Shown here one piece after another: positions 43,659 through 52,341 of a stretch of DNA of 64,000 nt. A program made the position numbers and the translations under genes. The notes below the pieces were generated by a model. The model searched no databases. It saw nothing but the letters and a program-made list of their open reading frames with translations, and was not told where the DNA came from. The stretch's first letter is position 1, and each line of letters begins with the position of its first letter. Origin of the DNA: JAUILH01 sp964230215 (GTDB lineage Bacteria; Bacteroidota; Bacteroidia; Flavobacteriales_D; JAUILH01); assembly GCA_964230215.1 (NCBI GenBank), contig CAXRGQ010000007.1, positions 930,001 through 994,000 of the forward strand, written 5' to 3'.

Positions 43659-44629
43659 TACTTTAATCGTTGAGTTGTGTAATTAACCAGCCCTTCAAGT
43701 GATTGACGAGCTTCACCATCTTCGAATGTATGTAAAATTTCTAAAGCTTCATCCTTATATTTATTCATCTGTTGAGTTGCATAATCTATACCCCCCGTTT
43801 CAATGACTGTTTGGATAAGTTGATTGACTTTTTTAGTGTCTTCGTTGTGTTTTTTAACGATACGGATCAGTTCCTTTTTCTTCTTCTTATCCACATTATT
43901 TAAAGTGTAGATTAGAGGAAGGGTCATCTTGCGTTCTTTAATATCAATGCCTGTTGGCTTGCCTATATTCTGCCCAGCGCCGTAATCAAACAAATCATCT
44001 TTTATTTGGAAGGCAATACCCACCTTCTCGCCGAATAGAAGCATTTTCTTTACATCTTCTTTATTCTCAGATGTAGACGCCGCCCCGCAGGCACAACATG
44101 CCGCAAGCAGAGATGCTGTTTTTTGGCGAATCACCTCAAAATATACGTCTTCAGTAATATCTAGTTTCCGTGCCTTTTCAATTTGTAGTAACTCCCCTTC
44201 ACTCATTTCCCGTACGGCGTTCGTTACTATTCTCAGAATTTCAAACTCATTGTTATCAACAGATAACATCAAGCCTTTTGAGAGTAAATAATCCCCCACC
44301 AAAACGGCAATTTTATTTCGCCATAAAGCATTGATAGAGAAGAACCCTCGTCTTTCAAACGAATCGTCTACAACATCATCATGCACCAAAGTTGCTGTAT
44401 GCAATAGCTCAATTAAGGAAGCAGCTGTGTATGTTGATTCATTGACTTTTCCGAAAACCTTAGCAGTTAAAAACACAAAGAGTGGGCGCATTTGCTTGCC
44501 CTTACGCTTGATAATATAATGCGTGATTTTGTCCAATAATGGCGTAGAGCTTTTCATGGACTCCTTAAATTTCCATTCAAAGGTCTCCATTTCTGTTCGC
44601 ACCGGTGCTTTTATCTGCTTAACGTCCAT
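43658..44629 (-). CDS. Polyprenyl diphosphate synthase
   Basis: A 323-aa trans-isoprenyl diphosphate synthase making the long side chain of menaquinone or another prenyl chain. It has both Asp-rich motifs: LLHTATLVHDDVVDDSFERRG (first, residues about 75-95) and FQIKDDLFDYGAGQNIGKP (second), with the K in KRKGKQMRPL and the KIKQKTAS-like RQKTASLLAACCACGA segment between. The residues before the first motif (no bulky aromatic pair directly upstream) suggest a long-chain product, such as C30-C40; the exact length is an inference. A TAnnTTTG box lies just upstream. It links with the MEP pathway genes ispD and dxs. Confidence 0.9.
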   Translation of the reverse strand: MDVKQIKAPVRTEMETFEWKFKESMKSSTPLLDKITHYIIKRKGKQMRPLFVFLTAKVFGKVNESTYTAASLIELLHTATLVHDDVVDDSFERRGFFSINALWRNKIAVLVGDYLLSKGLMLSVDNNEFEILRIVTNAVREMSEGELLQIEKARKLDITEDVYFEVIRQKTASLLAACCACGAASTSENKEDVKKMLLFGEKVGIAFQIKDDLFDYGAGQNIGKPTGIDIKERKMTLPLIYTLNNVDKKKKKELIRIVKKHNEDTKKVNQLIQTVIETGGIDYATQQMNKYKDEALEILHTFEDGEARQSLEGLVNYTTQRLK

Positions 44630-44638
44630 TTGGTATCA

Positions 44639-44646
44639 CAAACTTA
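44639..44646 (-). promoter_or_regulatory. Probable -7 promoter box of the polyprenyl synthase operon
   Basis: The minus strand reads TAAGTTTG, matching TAnnTTTG, 9 bases before the ATG; the transcript would be nearly leaderless. Confidence 0.45.
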
Positions 44647-44724
44647 GTAACTTTTGTATCATGGTACTTCCATAATGTTGACAATCTATGCAGTAGAAGT
44701 CACAAAAGTTCATACAAGATGTCG

Positions 44725-44732
44725 TAACTTTG
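44725..44732 (+). promoter_or_regulatory. Probable -7 promoter box of the aldehyde dehydrogenase gene
   Basis: TAACTTTG matches TAnnTTTG and ends 16 bases before the ATG at 44749. It shares a 119-base divergent region with the polyprenyl synthase promoter. Confidence 0.45.
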
Positions 44733-44748
44733 TTAAAAATTTAAGTAA

Positions 44749-46305
44749 ATGGAAGCTGTACAAACTGATTTCGGAATAAAAGAGGTGCTGAACACCTTAG
44801 GAATAAAAGATATTAATAGTGGCGCATCAACTGGTAATCACTGGTTCGCAACGCGTGGCGAAAAGATTGGTTCATATTCACCTGTTGATGGAAGCTTAAT
44901 TGCTGAGGTTAACTGTGCGACGGAGGCAGAATATGAAGCGGCTATTCTTAAAGGACAAGAAGCTTTTAAAGAATGGAGAATGTGGCCAGCACCGAAAAGA
45001 GGTGAAGTGGTAAGACAATTAGCTGAAGAGCTAAGAAAATATAAAGAGCCTTTAGGAAAATTAGTGTCTTACGAGATGGGTAAGAGCTACCAAGAAGGAC
45101 TTGGAGAAGTGCAAGAGATGATTGATATCTGTGACTTTGCTGTTGGTTTATCAAGGCAGTTACACGGTTTAACCATGCACTCTGAGCGTCCAGGTCACAG
45201 AATGTATGAGCAATATCATCCGCTAGGAATTGTTGGAATTATTTCTGCATTTAACTTCCCAGTTGCAGTATGGAACTGGAATACAGCTTTAGCATGGATT
45301 TGTGGAGACGTGTGTATTTGGAAACCATCTGAGAAAGTGCCGTTAACTGCTATTGCCTGTCAGAACATTACGGCAAAAGTTTTTAAGGCTAATGGCGTTC
45401 CAGAGGGCGTTTCATCTTTAGTTGTTGGTGATGCGGAGATTGGGAAAATGATGTCGGAAGACAAAAGAGTGCCTTTAGTATCTGCTACTGGATCAACAAG
45501 AATGGGTAAAGCGGTAAGCGAAAAAGTAGGTGCAAGATTAGGAAAGTCATTATTAGAGCTGGGTGGTAACAACGCAATTATCGTTACGCCAAGTGCAGAT
45601 CTTAAAATGGTTGTGCCGGGTGCTGTATTTGGTGCCGTTGGAACATGTGGTCAAAGATGTACGTCAACAAGAAGGCTCATTATCCATGAATCTATTTACG
45701 ATAAGGTAAAAGAAGTATTGGTGAATGCATACGGTCAGTTAAAAATTGGTAATCCTTTGGATGAAAGTAATCACGTAGGACCACTTATTGATAAAGATGC
45801 GGTAGCCATGTACAATGAGGCACTTAAGCGTGTAGTTGAAGAAGGTGGAAACATTGTAGTAGAAGGCGGTGTTTTAGAAGGTGAAGGATACGAAAGCGGA
45901 TGTTACGTTAAACCTGCTATTGCTGAGGCCAAGAACAACTTTGCTATCGTTCAGCACGAGACGTTTGCACCAGTATTATACCTATTGAAGTACAGCGGAG
46001 ATGTTGAAAATGCAATTAAAATACAGAATGATGTACCGCAAGGATTATCATCAGCTATAATGACAAGTGACTTTAGAGAGTCTGAGAAATTCTTAGCACA
46101 CAGCGGTTCAGATTGTGGAATTGCAAATGTTAATATTGGTACATCTGGAGCTGAGATTGGTGGCGCCTTTGGTGGTGAGAAAGAAACAGGAGGTGGACGT
46201 GAGTCAGGATCTGATGCATGGAAGATTTACATGAGACGTCAGACAAACACACTTAACTGGAGTGACAGCCTACCATTAGCGCAGGGAATCAAATTCGACC
46301 TGTAA
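44749..46305 (+). CDS. Aldehyde dehydrogenase, ALDH7 (aminoadipate-semialdehyde dehydrogenase) type
   Basis: A 518-aa NAD-dependent aldehyde dehydrogenase. It has WRMWPAPKRGEVVRQL, GIVGIISAFNFPVAVWNWN, WKPSEKVPLTA, SATGSTRMGKAV, LLELGGNNAIIV (general-base region) and the nucleophilic Cys in GAVGTCGQRCTSTRRL. The TCGQRCTSTRR form, the VEGGVLEGEGYESGCYVKPA segment and IANVNIGTSGAEIGGAFGGE are typical of ALDH7/antiquitin enzymes, which oxidise alpha-aminoadipate semialdehyde in lysine breakdown. The subfamily is inferred from these motifs. Ends in a strong terminator. Confidence 0.92.
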   Translation: MEAVQTDFGIKEVLNTLGIKDINSGASTGNHWFATRGEKIGSYSPVDGSLIAEVNCATEAEYEAAILKGQEAFKEWRMWPAPKRGEVVRQLAEELRKYKEPLGKLVSYEMGKSYQEGLGEVQEMIDICDFAVGLSRQLHGLTMHSERPGHRMYEQYHPLGIVGIISAFNFPVAVWNWNTALAWICGDVCIWKPSEKVPLTAIACQNITAKVFKANGVPEGVSSLVVGDAEIGKMMSEDKRVPLVSATGSTRMGKAVSEKVGARLGKSLLELGGNNAIIVTPSADLKMVVPGAVFGAVGTCGQRCTSTRRLIIHESIYDKVKEVLVNAYGQLKIGNPLDESNHVGPLIDKDAVAMYNEALKRVVEEGGNIVVEGGVLEGEGYESGCYVKPAIAEAKNNFAIVQHETFAPVLYLLKYSGDVENAIKIQNDVPQGLSSAIMTSDFRESEKFLAHSGSDCGIANVNIGTSGAEIGGAFGGEKETGGGRESGSDAWKIYMRRQTNTLNWSDSLPLAQGIKFDL

Positions 46306-46323
46306 TAATCACAAAATATGTTA

Positions 46324-46364
46324 AAAAACGACCGCTCATCACATTAGATGAGCGGTCGTTTTTA
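46324..46364 (+). terminator. Rho-independent terminator after the aldehyde dehydrogenase gene
   Basis: AACGACCGCTCATC pairs with GATGAGCGGTCGTT (14 bp) around ACATTA and is followed by TTTTATTTA. Confidence 0.9.
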
Positions 46365-46439
46365 TTTATAGATATATTTGGGGTGCGATAATAAATTGGT
46401 CCAAGAATTGTTAAGACCAAAGCAAAACATAAAAAGACT

Positions 46440-47120
46440 ATGAGACTAATAAAATCAATTGCACTAGGTGCATTATTATTAATGGGTACTGTAGCAAGTG
46501 CTCAGTTTAGCGAAGGTAAGATTACAGCTAAGCAAACATTTTCATCGGATGATCCTGCTGTTCAAGGACAATTAGCCATGCTTGGAGAGATGAAGACGGT
46601 AACTTACGTTAAAGGAAAGAACACACGCACTGAGCAGTCAGGAGGCATGACAGGCACCAACATTACCATCTTTAATAGCGATGAAAACACCACTCTTATG
46701 TTAATGGATAATCCATTTGCGGGTAAAACATATATCTTGCAAAAAGGAGAAAGCGAAGAAGATGAAGCGGAGACTGAAGAAGATGAGGACGTGGATGTTG
46801 AAAAGACAGATGAGACAAAAGAAATATTAGGACACAATTGTGTTAAATACATTGTATCTACAGAAGAAGCGGATGTGGTTATGTGGGTAACAACAGACAT
46901 TCAAGTAGAAGGTTCTGATGAAAAGTACGCTGGTAAAATAGACGGCTATCCTATGTTAACAGAGATTGCAATGTCGCAAATGGGCATGGAGTTTACTGTA
47001 CACATGGAGGTGACTGAGATTTCTGAAGAAAAAGTTGACAAGAAATTATTTAAGTTGGACATCCCTGATGGATACACAGAAACAACTGCAGAAGAATTAA
47101 AGAAAATGGGAGGCATGTAA
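46440..47120 (+). CDS. Secreted DUF4412 family protein
   Basis: A 226-aa exported protein. The signal peptide ends at VASAQ (about residue 21). The mature part fits the DUF4412 family of Bacteroidota: KTVTYVKGKNTRTEQSG, MLMDNPFAGKTYILQKG, then an acidic loop of about 20 Glu/Asp residues (108-127), ILGHNCVKYIVSTEEADVVMWVTTD, and DIPDGYTETTAEELKKMGG at the end. The acidic insert is longer than I expect for the family. Function unknown. It is flanked by terminators on both sides and so is monocistronic. Confidence 0.78.
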   Translation: MRLIKSIALGALLLMGTVASAQFSEGKITAKQTFSSDDPAVQGQLAMLGEMKTVTYVKGKNTRTEQSGGMTGTNITIFNSDENTTLMLMDNPFAGKTYILQKGESEEDEAETEEDEDVDVEKTDETKEILGHNCVKYIVSTEEADVVMWVTTDIQVEGSDEKYAGKIDGYPMLTEIAMSQMGMEFTVHMEVTEISEEKVDKKLFKLDIPDGYTETTAEELKKMGGM

Positions 47121-47143
47121 TTCATATTCCTCTCACGATTATA

Positions 47144-47175
47144 AAAACCCGATTCGTCCCGAATCGGGTTTTTTG
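47144..47175 (+). terminator. Rho-independent terminator after the DUF4412 gene
   Basis: AAACCCGATTCG pairs with CGAATCGGGTTT around TCC, followed by a TTTTTT run. Confidence 0.9.
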
Positions 47176-47271
47176 TTTGTAACCGCCTCATTGTAAGGAA
47201 AACTTATAGAATTGATTGTTGCGCAATCCCCCCAAATTATCTTAGATTTATCACTCAATAAACTATACAAG

Positions 47272-47838
47272 ATGAAAAAACTAATTACTCTATCGCTTCT
47301 TAGTGGTGCTCTTTTCTTTACCGCATGCGGAGATGACGATAAAAAAGATGATGACAAAGGTAAAGACAAAACTGAAAATGAGGCTGAAGCGGACATACAG
47401 GATATTGTATGTGATTGTGTTGATGGATTCTTGAGCGGAGACATGTCACCAGAGGAGATGGAAGCATGTCAAGCACTTGAAGAAGATTACTCTGATGAAG
47501 AGTTGGAAGAAATGGCAATGAACTGTGAAGGTGCTCAAGAAATCATGGATATGGCGGACGATATGGAAGACATGAACATAGATGATTATGAAGGTGACCC
47601 GGATGCTGACTGTGATCAACTGCTTGCAGATTACGAAGAGCTTGCAGAGTCAACCTATGAAATTGCGCAAAAAATGAAAGACGATCCTTCAAACACAGCG
47701 GCAATAACAAACTATACTGAAATTGTATCGAAAGCAGGTCAGTTGTCTCAGGATATCATCGCTTCTGATTGTTATCAAGACGAAGACTTCCAAGCACGAA
47801 TGGAAGAGATTGCAGATAAATATGAAGATCAAAAATAA
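47272..47838 (+). CDS. Acidic lipoprotein of unknown function
   Basis: A 188-aa protein. The ATG at 47272 starts a clean signal peptide ending in the lipobox FFTAC (Cys at about 19). Directly after the Cys comes a run rich in Asp, Lys and Glu (GDDDKKDDDKGKDKTENEAE); acidic residues just after the lipid-bearing Cys form the surface-export signal known in Bacteroidota lipoproteins, so it is probably displayed outside the cell. The rest is helical, Glu/Asp-rich, with six more cysteines (IVCDCVDGFL, MEACQALEED, NCEGAQE, ADCDQLL, SDCYQDEDF). I do not recognise the family. The motif spacing suggests disulphides. Monocistronic, ends in a terminator. Confidence 0.72.
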   Translation: MKKLITLSLLSGALFFTACGDDDKKDDDKGKDKTENEAEADIQDIVCDCVDGFLSGDMSPEEMEACQALEEDYSDEELEEMAMNCEGAQEIMDMADDMEDMNIDDYEGDPDADCDQLLADYEELAESTYEIAQKMKDDPSNTAAITNYTEIVSKAGQLSQDIIASDCYQDEDFQARMEEIADKYEDQK

Positions 47839-47938
47839 TTCCTGTACCATTTTTATTCCGCCTGCATTATAGTAGTGCGTTTAACATGAAACTTGAACTG
47901 AAAGAACAAAGTCGGATTTTAGAATCAAGTTGGTAAGA

Positions 47939-47966
47939 AGCGGCAGAGTAATCTGCCGCTTTTTGT
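47939..47966 (+). terminator. Rho-independent terminator after the acidic lipoprotein gene
   Basis: AGCGGCAGA pairs with TCTGCCGCT around GTAA, followed by TTTTGTTTTTTT. It is about 100 bases after the stop codon. Confidence 0.85.
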
Positions 47967-48023
47967 TTTTTTATGCTTATTGAATTTGCGATTCACCCAC
48001 AAACAAATTAATACCTTTACCCC

Positions 48024-49076
48024 GTGAGATTAATTTTGTGGCTAATAACGACATTTCTATGCACTGCGGCGTATTCCCAAGTACTACTAAATCTCAATGA
48101 TACTGCCCTCTGGAATAACTACGCACAATCTGGCGTAAAGCAAGTTGAGGTCTACACACAATTGGTGCACAATGGGAAAAAAGACACCGAACTTCTCAAG
48201 TTTAAGGCAAAGTTGAATAAGGAAGGCCAGGTTATTTCATTCAAACAGTTTAAAGGAAAAAGTCTGGCAATTAGCAAAGAGTTTAGCTATCACCCAAGTG
48301 GATTAATCCAATCCGAATCGGATAAAAAAGGGCACAACGGAATAGTAAACACAGTGGTGTATGAGTATAATTTCCTCCCTGTACCATCCAAGCGTACCCG
48401 AAAAATTGGAGATAATATCATTGCAACGGAGTACCTCTTTTATAATGATGATACTACCTTAAAACATCAAGCATTTGTAACGGAAAACGATAGTAGTAAT
48501 ACCTTCTTTAAGTATAAATACGATGAATACAACCGTCTGATAGAAAAAACAAGCCTGTATCCAGAAAACGATGATTATTATACTGTGTACTACGAATTTC
48601 AAGGCCCAGGAAAGTCCTATATAAAATACGATTGGTCACAAAAGCATGGGAAAAAGCGGGTGGCAGACTACTATCACAGTAAAAATAATGACACACTGAT
48701 TATAAAAAGGTACAGCCGTTCAGGTGAGTTTGTCTCAGCCCACACGCATATCTACAAAGAGGACTTATGTGTCAAAGAAAAAATTCATGACGAAAGAAAT
48801 GCAACTGACTTCACAATTACACGCTCATTTAATAAAAGCGGAAAAATAAAAGAGGAAATTGGTGCCTATGATGGACATACAGAGACTGACTATCATTTCA
48901 AACAGACATACAACTGCAAACAGCAACTCAAAAAGCTGATCCACTATAATGGAGAGGGCAAGAAAATAAAAGTAGCCAAATACACCTATGATAAGAAGGG
49001 GAACACTCTTGGACATAAACTCTATAAAGAGGGGAATTTGTATTTAATTGTGAGGTATGATTATCAATATTATTAA
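48024..49076 (+). CDS. Secreted protein with YD/RHS-like repeats, unknown function
   Basis: A 350-aa exported protein starting at GTG with a signal peptide (1-18, cut after AAYSQ). The body consists of repeated strand-turn-strand units with the pattern YxYxxxxxLxxKxxY or similar: FKYKYDEYNRLIEKTSLYPE, FSYHPSGLIQSESDKKGHNG, RYSRSGEFVSAHTHIYKED, KYTYDKKGNTLGHKLYKEGN, as in YD/RHS-type repeats, but without the RHS core or toxin domain. Function unknown. Its last 20 bases overlap the ATG of the CcoO-like cytochrome gene in a different frame, so the two are probably co-transcribed. Confidence 0.68.
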   Translation: MRLILWLITTFLCTAAYSQVLLNLNDTALWNNYAQSGVKQVEVYTQLVHNGKKDTELLKFKAKLNKEGQVISFKQFKGKSLAISKEFSYHPSGLIQSESDKKGHNGIVNTVVYEYNFLPVPSKRTRKIGDNIIATEYLFYNDDTTLKHQAFVTENDSSNTFFKYKYDEYNRLIEKTSLYPENDDYYTVYYEFQGPGKSYIKYDWSQKHGKKRVADYYHSKNNDTLIIKRYSRSGEFVSAHTHIYKEDLCVKEKIHDERNATDFTITRSFNKSGKIKEEIGAYDGHTETDYHFKQTYNCKQQLKKLIHYNGEGKKIKVAKYTYDKKGNTLGHKLYKEGNLYLIVRYDYQYY

Positions 49077-49761
49077 ATACAGGGCCTTGTTGATCACGGC
49101 TAGTTTGTTAGTTGTTATAAACTACATTTCTATAGCCTGCAACTCACAAGTAGAAAATAAAGCCGTTGTTCATGCCCAAAAAGAGATACAAAGAGACAGT
49201 CTACCAATGTACTCCCCACTTGAAATAGAAGGCCGTGATATCTACATAAGGGAAGGATGTTATAATTGCCATTCTACTAGTAATTATAAGACTGCAGCAA
49301 ATGGAGACGGGCAAAACTATCCTAGGTTCTCGAATCGGGGTGAATTTGTATATGATCATCCGTTTACCTGGAATAAAGATTCGAATGGAGGCGCTTTAGA
49401 TACGGTTTCAAATACAGCGTCATACTATTATAACTATCTAATCAATCCGCGATTGTATAAGGCTCAATCAATAATGCCGCAATATCCATGGTTGGTAGAA
49501 GATAAGCTCGATACGTTTTCAACCCGACGGAAAATTACTGCCCTTCGAGATTTGGGAATTCCCTATCCAGATGGATTTGAATCTATCGCTATAGACAGTC
49601 TCCAAACTCAGGCTAAACGAATAGCATATTTGATAAAGCCGTCTCAGAACATTGAAAACTCAAAGTTGGAGATAGCAGCATCTGAGTTAATTGCCTTGGT
49701 TGCCTTTCTGATACAAAGTGATAGCATTTATATGGACTTTAAATCGGATGAAAATGATTAG
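49057..49761 (+). CDS. CcoO-like mono-haem cytochrome c protein
   Basis: A 234-aa exported protein with an N-terminal hydrophobic helix (about 9-27). The mature part closely follows cbb3 oxidase subunit II (CcoO/FixO): LEIEGRDIYIREGCYNCHSTS (haem c site CxxCH), GEFVYDHPFTWNKDSNGG, SYYYNYLINPRLYKAQSIMPQYPWLVE (axial Met in the IMPxYPWL motif). No CcoN or other oxidase gene is nearby, and Bacteroidota normally encode CcoO beside or fused to CcoN, so this is an orphan copy. It may be an electron carrier or a paralogue with a new partner. A Cys at about 28 (SIACNS) is a weak lipobox. Confidence 0.85.
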   Translation: MIINIIKYRALLITASLLVVINYISIACNSQVENKAVVHAQKEIQRDSLPMYSPLEIEGRDIYIREGCYNCHSTSNYKTAANGDGQNYPRFSNRGEFVYDHPFTWNKDSNGGALDTVSNTASYYYNYLINPRLYKAQSIMPQYPWLVEDKLDTFSTRRKITALRDLGIPYPDGFESIAIDSLQTQAKRIAYLIKPSQNIENSKLEIAASELIALVAFLIQSDSIYMDFKSDEND

Positions 49762-49772
49762 TGCACCCTAAG

Positions 49773-50885
49773 CTACAGAGCTTTGATCATAATCCCTAGT
49801 TTCTTTCCTAAGGAATGAACATAATTCACTTCAGACGGGGTAACCAGAGCCAATGATAATCCCTGTTTTCCTGCGCGAGCAGTTCTTCCGCTTCTATGAG
49901 TGTAATTTTCTTCCTGTTCTGGTAATTGATGATGAATAACAAAACCAAGATCCTTTACATCAATTCCACGCGCTGCCACATCCGTAGCCACCAACACATC
50001 AATACTCTCATTCACAAAAGTACGCATCACTTTGTCTCTGTCTTTTTGCAATAAATCACCATGAATCGCGTCTGCATTGATGTTCTTTGCTTTAAGCTGA
50101 TTCGCCAATTTTTGCGCACCTTTCTTAGTTCGGCAAAACACCACTCCACGATCTCCAGATCTATTTTTCAAGAAACTCACTATAATATTCAGCTTATCAT
50201 CTATTTGACACTCGATATAGCGGTGTTCAATATTTTTGTTGACGAGATTCTTTTTATCAATATGAACCCGAGTTGCTCCTTTCCCAATATGGCGCTGAAT
50301 GAGTTCATTGATCTCAGCAGGCAAAGTTGCTGAGAACAACCATACGTGTGGATCTGTCTTGATCAGTTCCATGATCTGATCTATCTCCGCTTTGAATCCC
50401 ATATTCAACATTTCATCGGCTTCATCCAACACAACTGTTTGCAAATGGCTAAAATCAACGGCATTCTTGTTGTACAAATCAATCAGCCTTCCAGGTGTTG
50501 CTACTATAATTTGCGTAGGCCTTTTCAGGGCATTAATTTGATTTAAGATGTGAGCTCCTCCATACACTGCTTCACAAAACACTTGCTTTGGCAAATATTT
50601 CGTGAACTTGAATATTTGCTTGGCGATTTGAAGTCCTAGCTCACGTGTTGGTGTTAGAATAAGGGCTTGGACATGCTTGTTGTTCGGGTCGACATTCTCA
50701 ATAATCGGCAATGCAAATGCAGCGGTTTTCCCTGTCCCCGTTGGTGCCTGAGCTACAAAATCAACCGCTCCATTCAATAAAGCTGGAATTGATTTTTCCT
50801 GAATTTCTGAGGGACTATTAATTCCAATTTCAGAAAGCGCTTGTCGGATTTCTTTATTAATTCCTAATTCTTTGAATGTACTCAT
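49773..50885 (-). CDS. DEAD-box RNA helicase
   Basis: A 370-aa RNA helicase core without the basic C-terminal extension found in many DEAD proteins. All motifs are present: the Q motif (FKELGINKEIRQALSEIG), AQAPTGTGKTAAFALP (motif I), PTRELGLQI, TPGRLIDLY, VLDEADEMLNMGF (DEAD), FSATLPAE, VVFCRTKKGAQ, DVAARGIDVKDLG and HRSGRTARAG. It probably remodels RNA in ribosome assembly or cold adaptation; the specific role cannot be told from the core alone. Convergent with the cytochrome gene. Confidence 0.93.
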   Translation of the reverse strand: MSTFKELGINKEIRQALSEIGINSPSEIQEKSIPALLNGAVDFVAQAPTGTGKTAAFALPIIENVDPNNKHVQALILTPTRELGLQIAKQIFKFTKYLPKQVFCEAVYGGAHILNQINALKRPTQIIVATPGRLIDLYNKNAVDFSHLQTVVLDEADEMLNMGFKAEIDQIMELIKTDPHVWLFSATLPAEINELIQRHIGKGATRVHIDKKNLVNKNIEHRYIECQIDDKLNIIVSFLKNRSGDRGVVFCRTKKGAQKLANQLKAKNINADAIHGDLLQKDRDKVMRTFVNESIDVLVATDVAARGIDVKDLGFVIHHQLPEQEENYTHRSGRTARAGKQGLSLALVTPSEVNYVHSLGKKLGIMIKAL

Positions 50886-51069
50886 GCATTGATTTTATAG
50901 CTGCAAAGCTAGTTCATTTATGGGTCAATTGATTTAATACACTAATTATCTATAAATGCCCTGCTATTTGACACCTTTCAGGCAATACCTTAGACAAAAC
51001 AATTAGCGCAAATACTCACAAAACTCTACCGAATAATGGATGAGCACTTCATCAGCCCATCAAAACCCA

Positions 51070-51077
51070 TATATTTG
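51070..51077 (+). promoter_or_regulatory. Probable -7 promoter box of the lipoprotein gene at 51086
   Basis: TATATTTG matches TAnnTTTG and ends 8 bases before the first ATG (51086) and 17 before the second (51095). Confidence 0.4.
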
Positions 51078-51085
51078 TCAAAAAT

Positions 51086-52318
51086 ATGCAAGTAATGAAA
51101 ATAGTAGTATCAGTAGTAATGGCGGCTTCTCTTTTTGTAGTAGCCTGTGGATCAGGGTCAAGCGACAAAGAAGACAGTACATCATCTAAAGGAAATGAGC
51201 AACAAGAAAATGACTCAACAAGCGCAGATGTAAAAGAGCCAGACCTACAAGATGAGGTACAAAAAGTAGCCTACGATCCTTACCTAAATGATGTGGCACG
51301 TGTAATTTCTGGTGTGCCAATTGAAGGAACGGATTCGGTATTGCTAAGCATCCAGGCAAGTGATTACTACAAAGAATACCAGAGCTTCACAGATGAAACA
51401 TTTGATAAAGTGCGTAGCACCATGCTTGAGCCGGTAGCTAAATGGACAAAAGAACAAGGAGTAGGGGATGATTCGAAAAATCTTACTTGTTTCTACCCAT
51501 TTTCAGGGCCAGATTTCATGTTTGCTAATGCATTTTACCCAACGGCACGTAACTATGTACTATTGGGTCTTGAGCGCCGCGGTACCTCACCTAAATTCGA
51601 AAATATGTCGGATGCGGAGCGTAAAAAATACTTCCAGGGACTTAAGCACTCAATGAAATACATTAATACGAGGGGCTATTTCGTAACTCAGCATATGGGC
51701 AGTGATTTTTCCAGAACAAACTTAAACGGAATCACCCACATGGTGCTATACATGATGGTGCAAACAGGACACAAAATTGTAGCCATAGAAGACGGGTGGA
51801 TCAATAAAGAAGGGAAACTAACCCGTATAGATGAGCACGCAAATTCGCCAGAAGATGCGGTTAGGGTTAAGTGCATAGACTTTACAGGTGCGGAACAAAA
51901 AGAGCTAAGAACACTGTACTTCTTCAATCAAAACATTCAGGATAAAGCAGTAGAAGATCACATGGAAATGGTTGAATTTATTAAATCCTTCCCAAACCGT
52001 GCATCCTATCTTAAGGCAGCACAATGTGCAGCATTTAATCCAGATTTCACAGTGGTAAGAGAACTAATTTTAGGTAGCCAAACTATCATTCAAGATGATT
52101 CAGGGATTCCTTACAAACTACTTAGTGATAGCACTAAATACGACACTAAACTTTACGGGACATACACCAACGTAATCAGTGATTTATCATGGTGTTTGCA
52201 AAGAGACCTTAAGAAGGACGTGGTTGAAAAAGGCGATAATTCAGACCTTCCATTCAAAATTTCTTACAACGGAAATTATGGTAAGGGCGTAATTATCTTC
52301 TCTAAGAAAAAGCAGTAA
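51086..52318 (+). CDS. Lipoprotein of unknown function
   Basis: A 410-aa lipoprotein: signal peptide with lipobox FVVAC (Cys at about residue 21), then a low-complexity linker (Ser, Asp, Glu, Lys; 22-55) and a globular domain of about 350 residues. Segments such as VAKWTKEQGVGDDSKNLTCFYPFSG, FANAFYPTARNYVLLGLERR and YLKAAQCAAFNPDFTVVRELIL suggest a mixed alpha/beta fold, but I recognise no family or catalytic motif. No T9SS domain. An ATG nine bases inside is an equal start candidate. Transcribed alone. Probably in the outer membrane or periplasm. Confidence 0.75.
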   Translation: MQVMKIVVSVVMAASLFVVACGSGSSDKEDSTSSKGNEQQENDSTSADVKEPDLQDEVQKVAYDPYLNDVARVISGVPIEGTDSVLLSIQASDYYKEYQSFTDETFDKVRSTMLEPVAKWTKEQGVGDDSKNLTCFYPFSGPDFMFANAFYPTARNYVLLGLERRGTSPKFENMSDAERKKYFQGLKHSMKYINTRGYFVTQHMGSDFSRTNLNGITHMVLYMMVQTGHKIVAIEDGWINKEGKLTRIDEHANSPEDAVRVKCIDFTGAEQKELRTLYFFNQNIQDKAVEDHMEMVEFIKSFPNRASYLKAAQCAAFNPDFTVVRELILGSQTIIQDDSGIPYKLLSDSTKYDTKLYGTYTNVISDLSWCLQRDLKKDVVEKGDNSDLPFKISYNGNYGKGVIIFSKKKQ

Positions 52319-52341
52319 TTATCGCATGGAAAGCAATCATT

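Noticed and set aside
48024..49076. RHS toxin delivery protein
   Set aside because: It has YD-like repeats only; the RHS core, the self-cleavage motif and a variable toxin tip are all absent.
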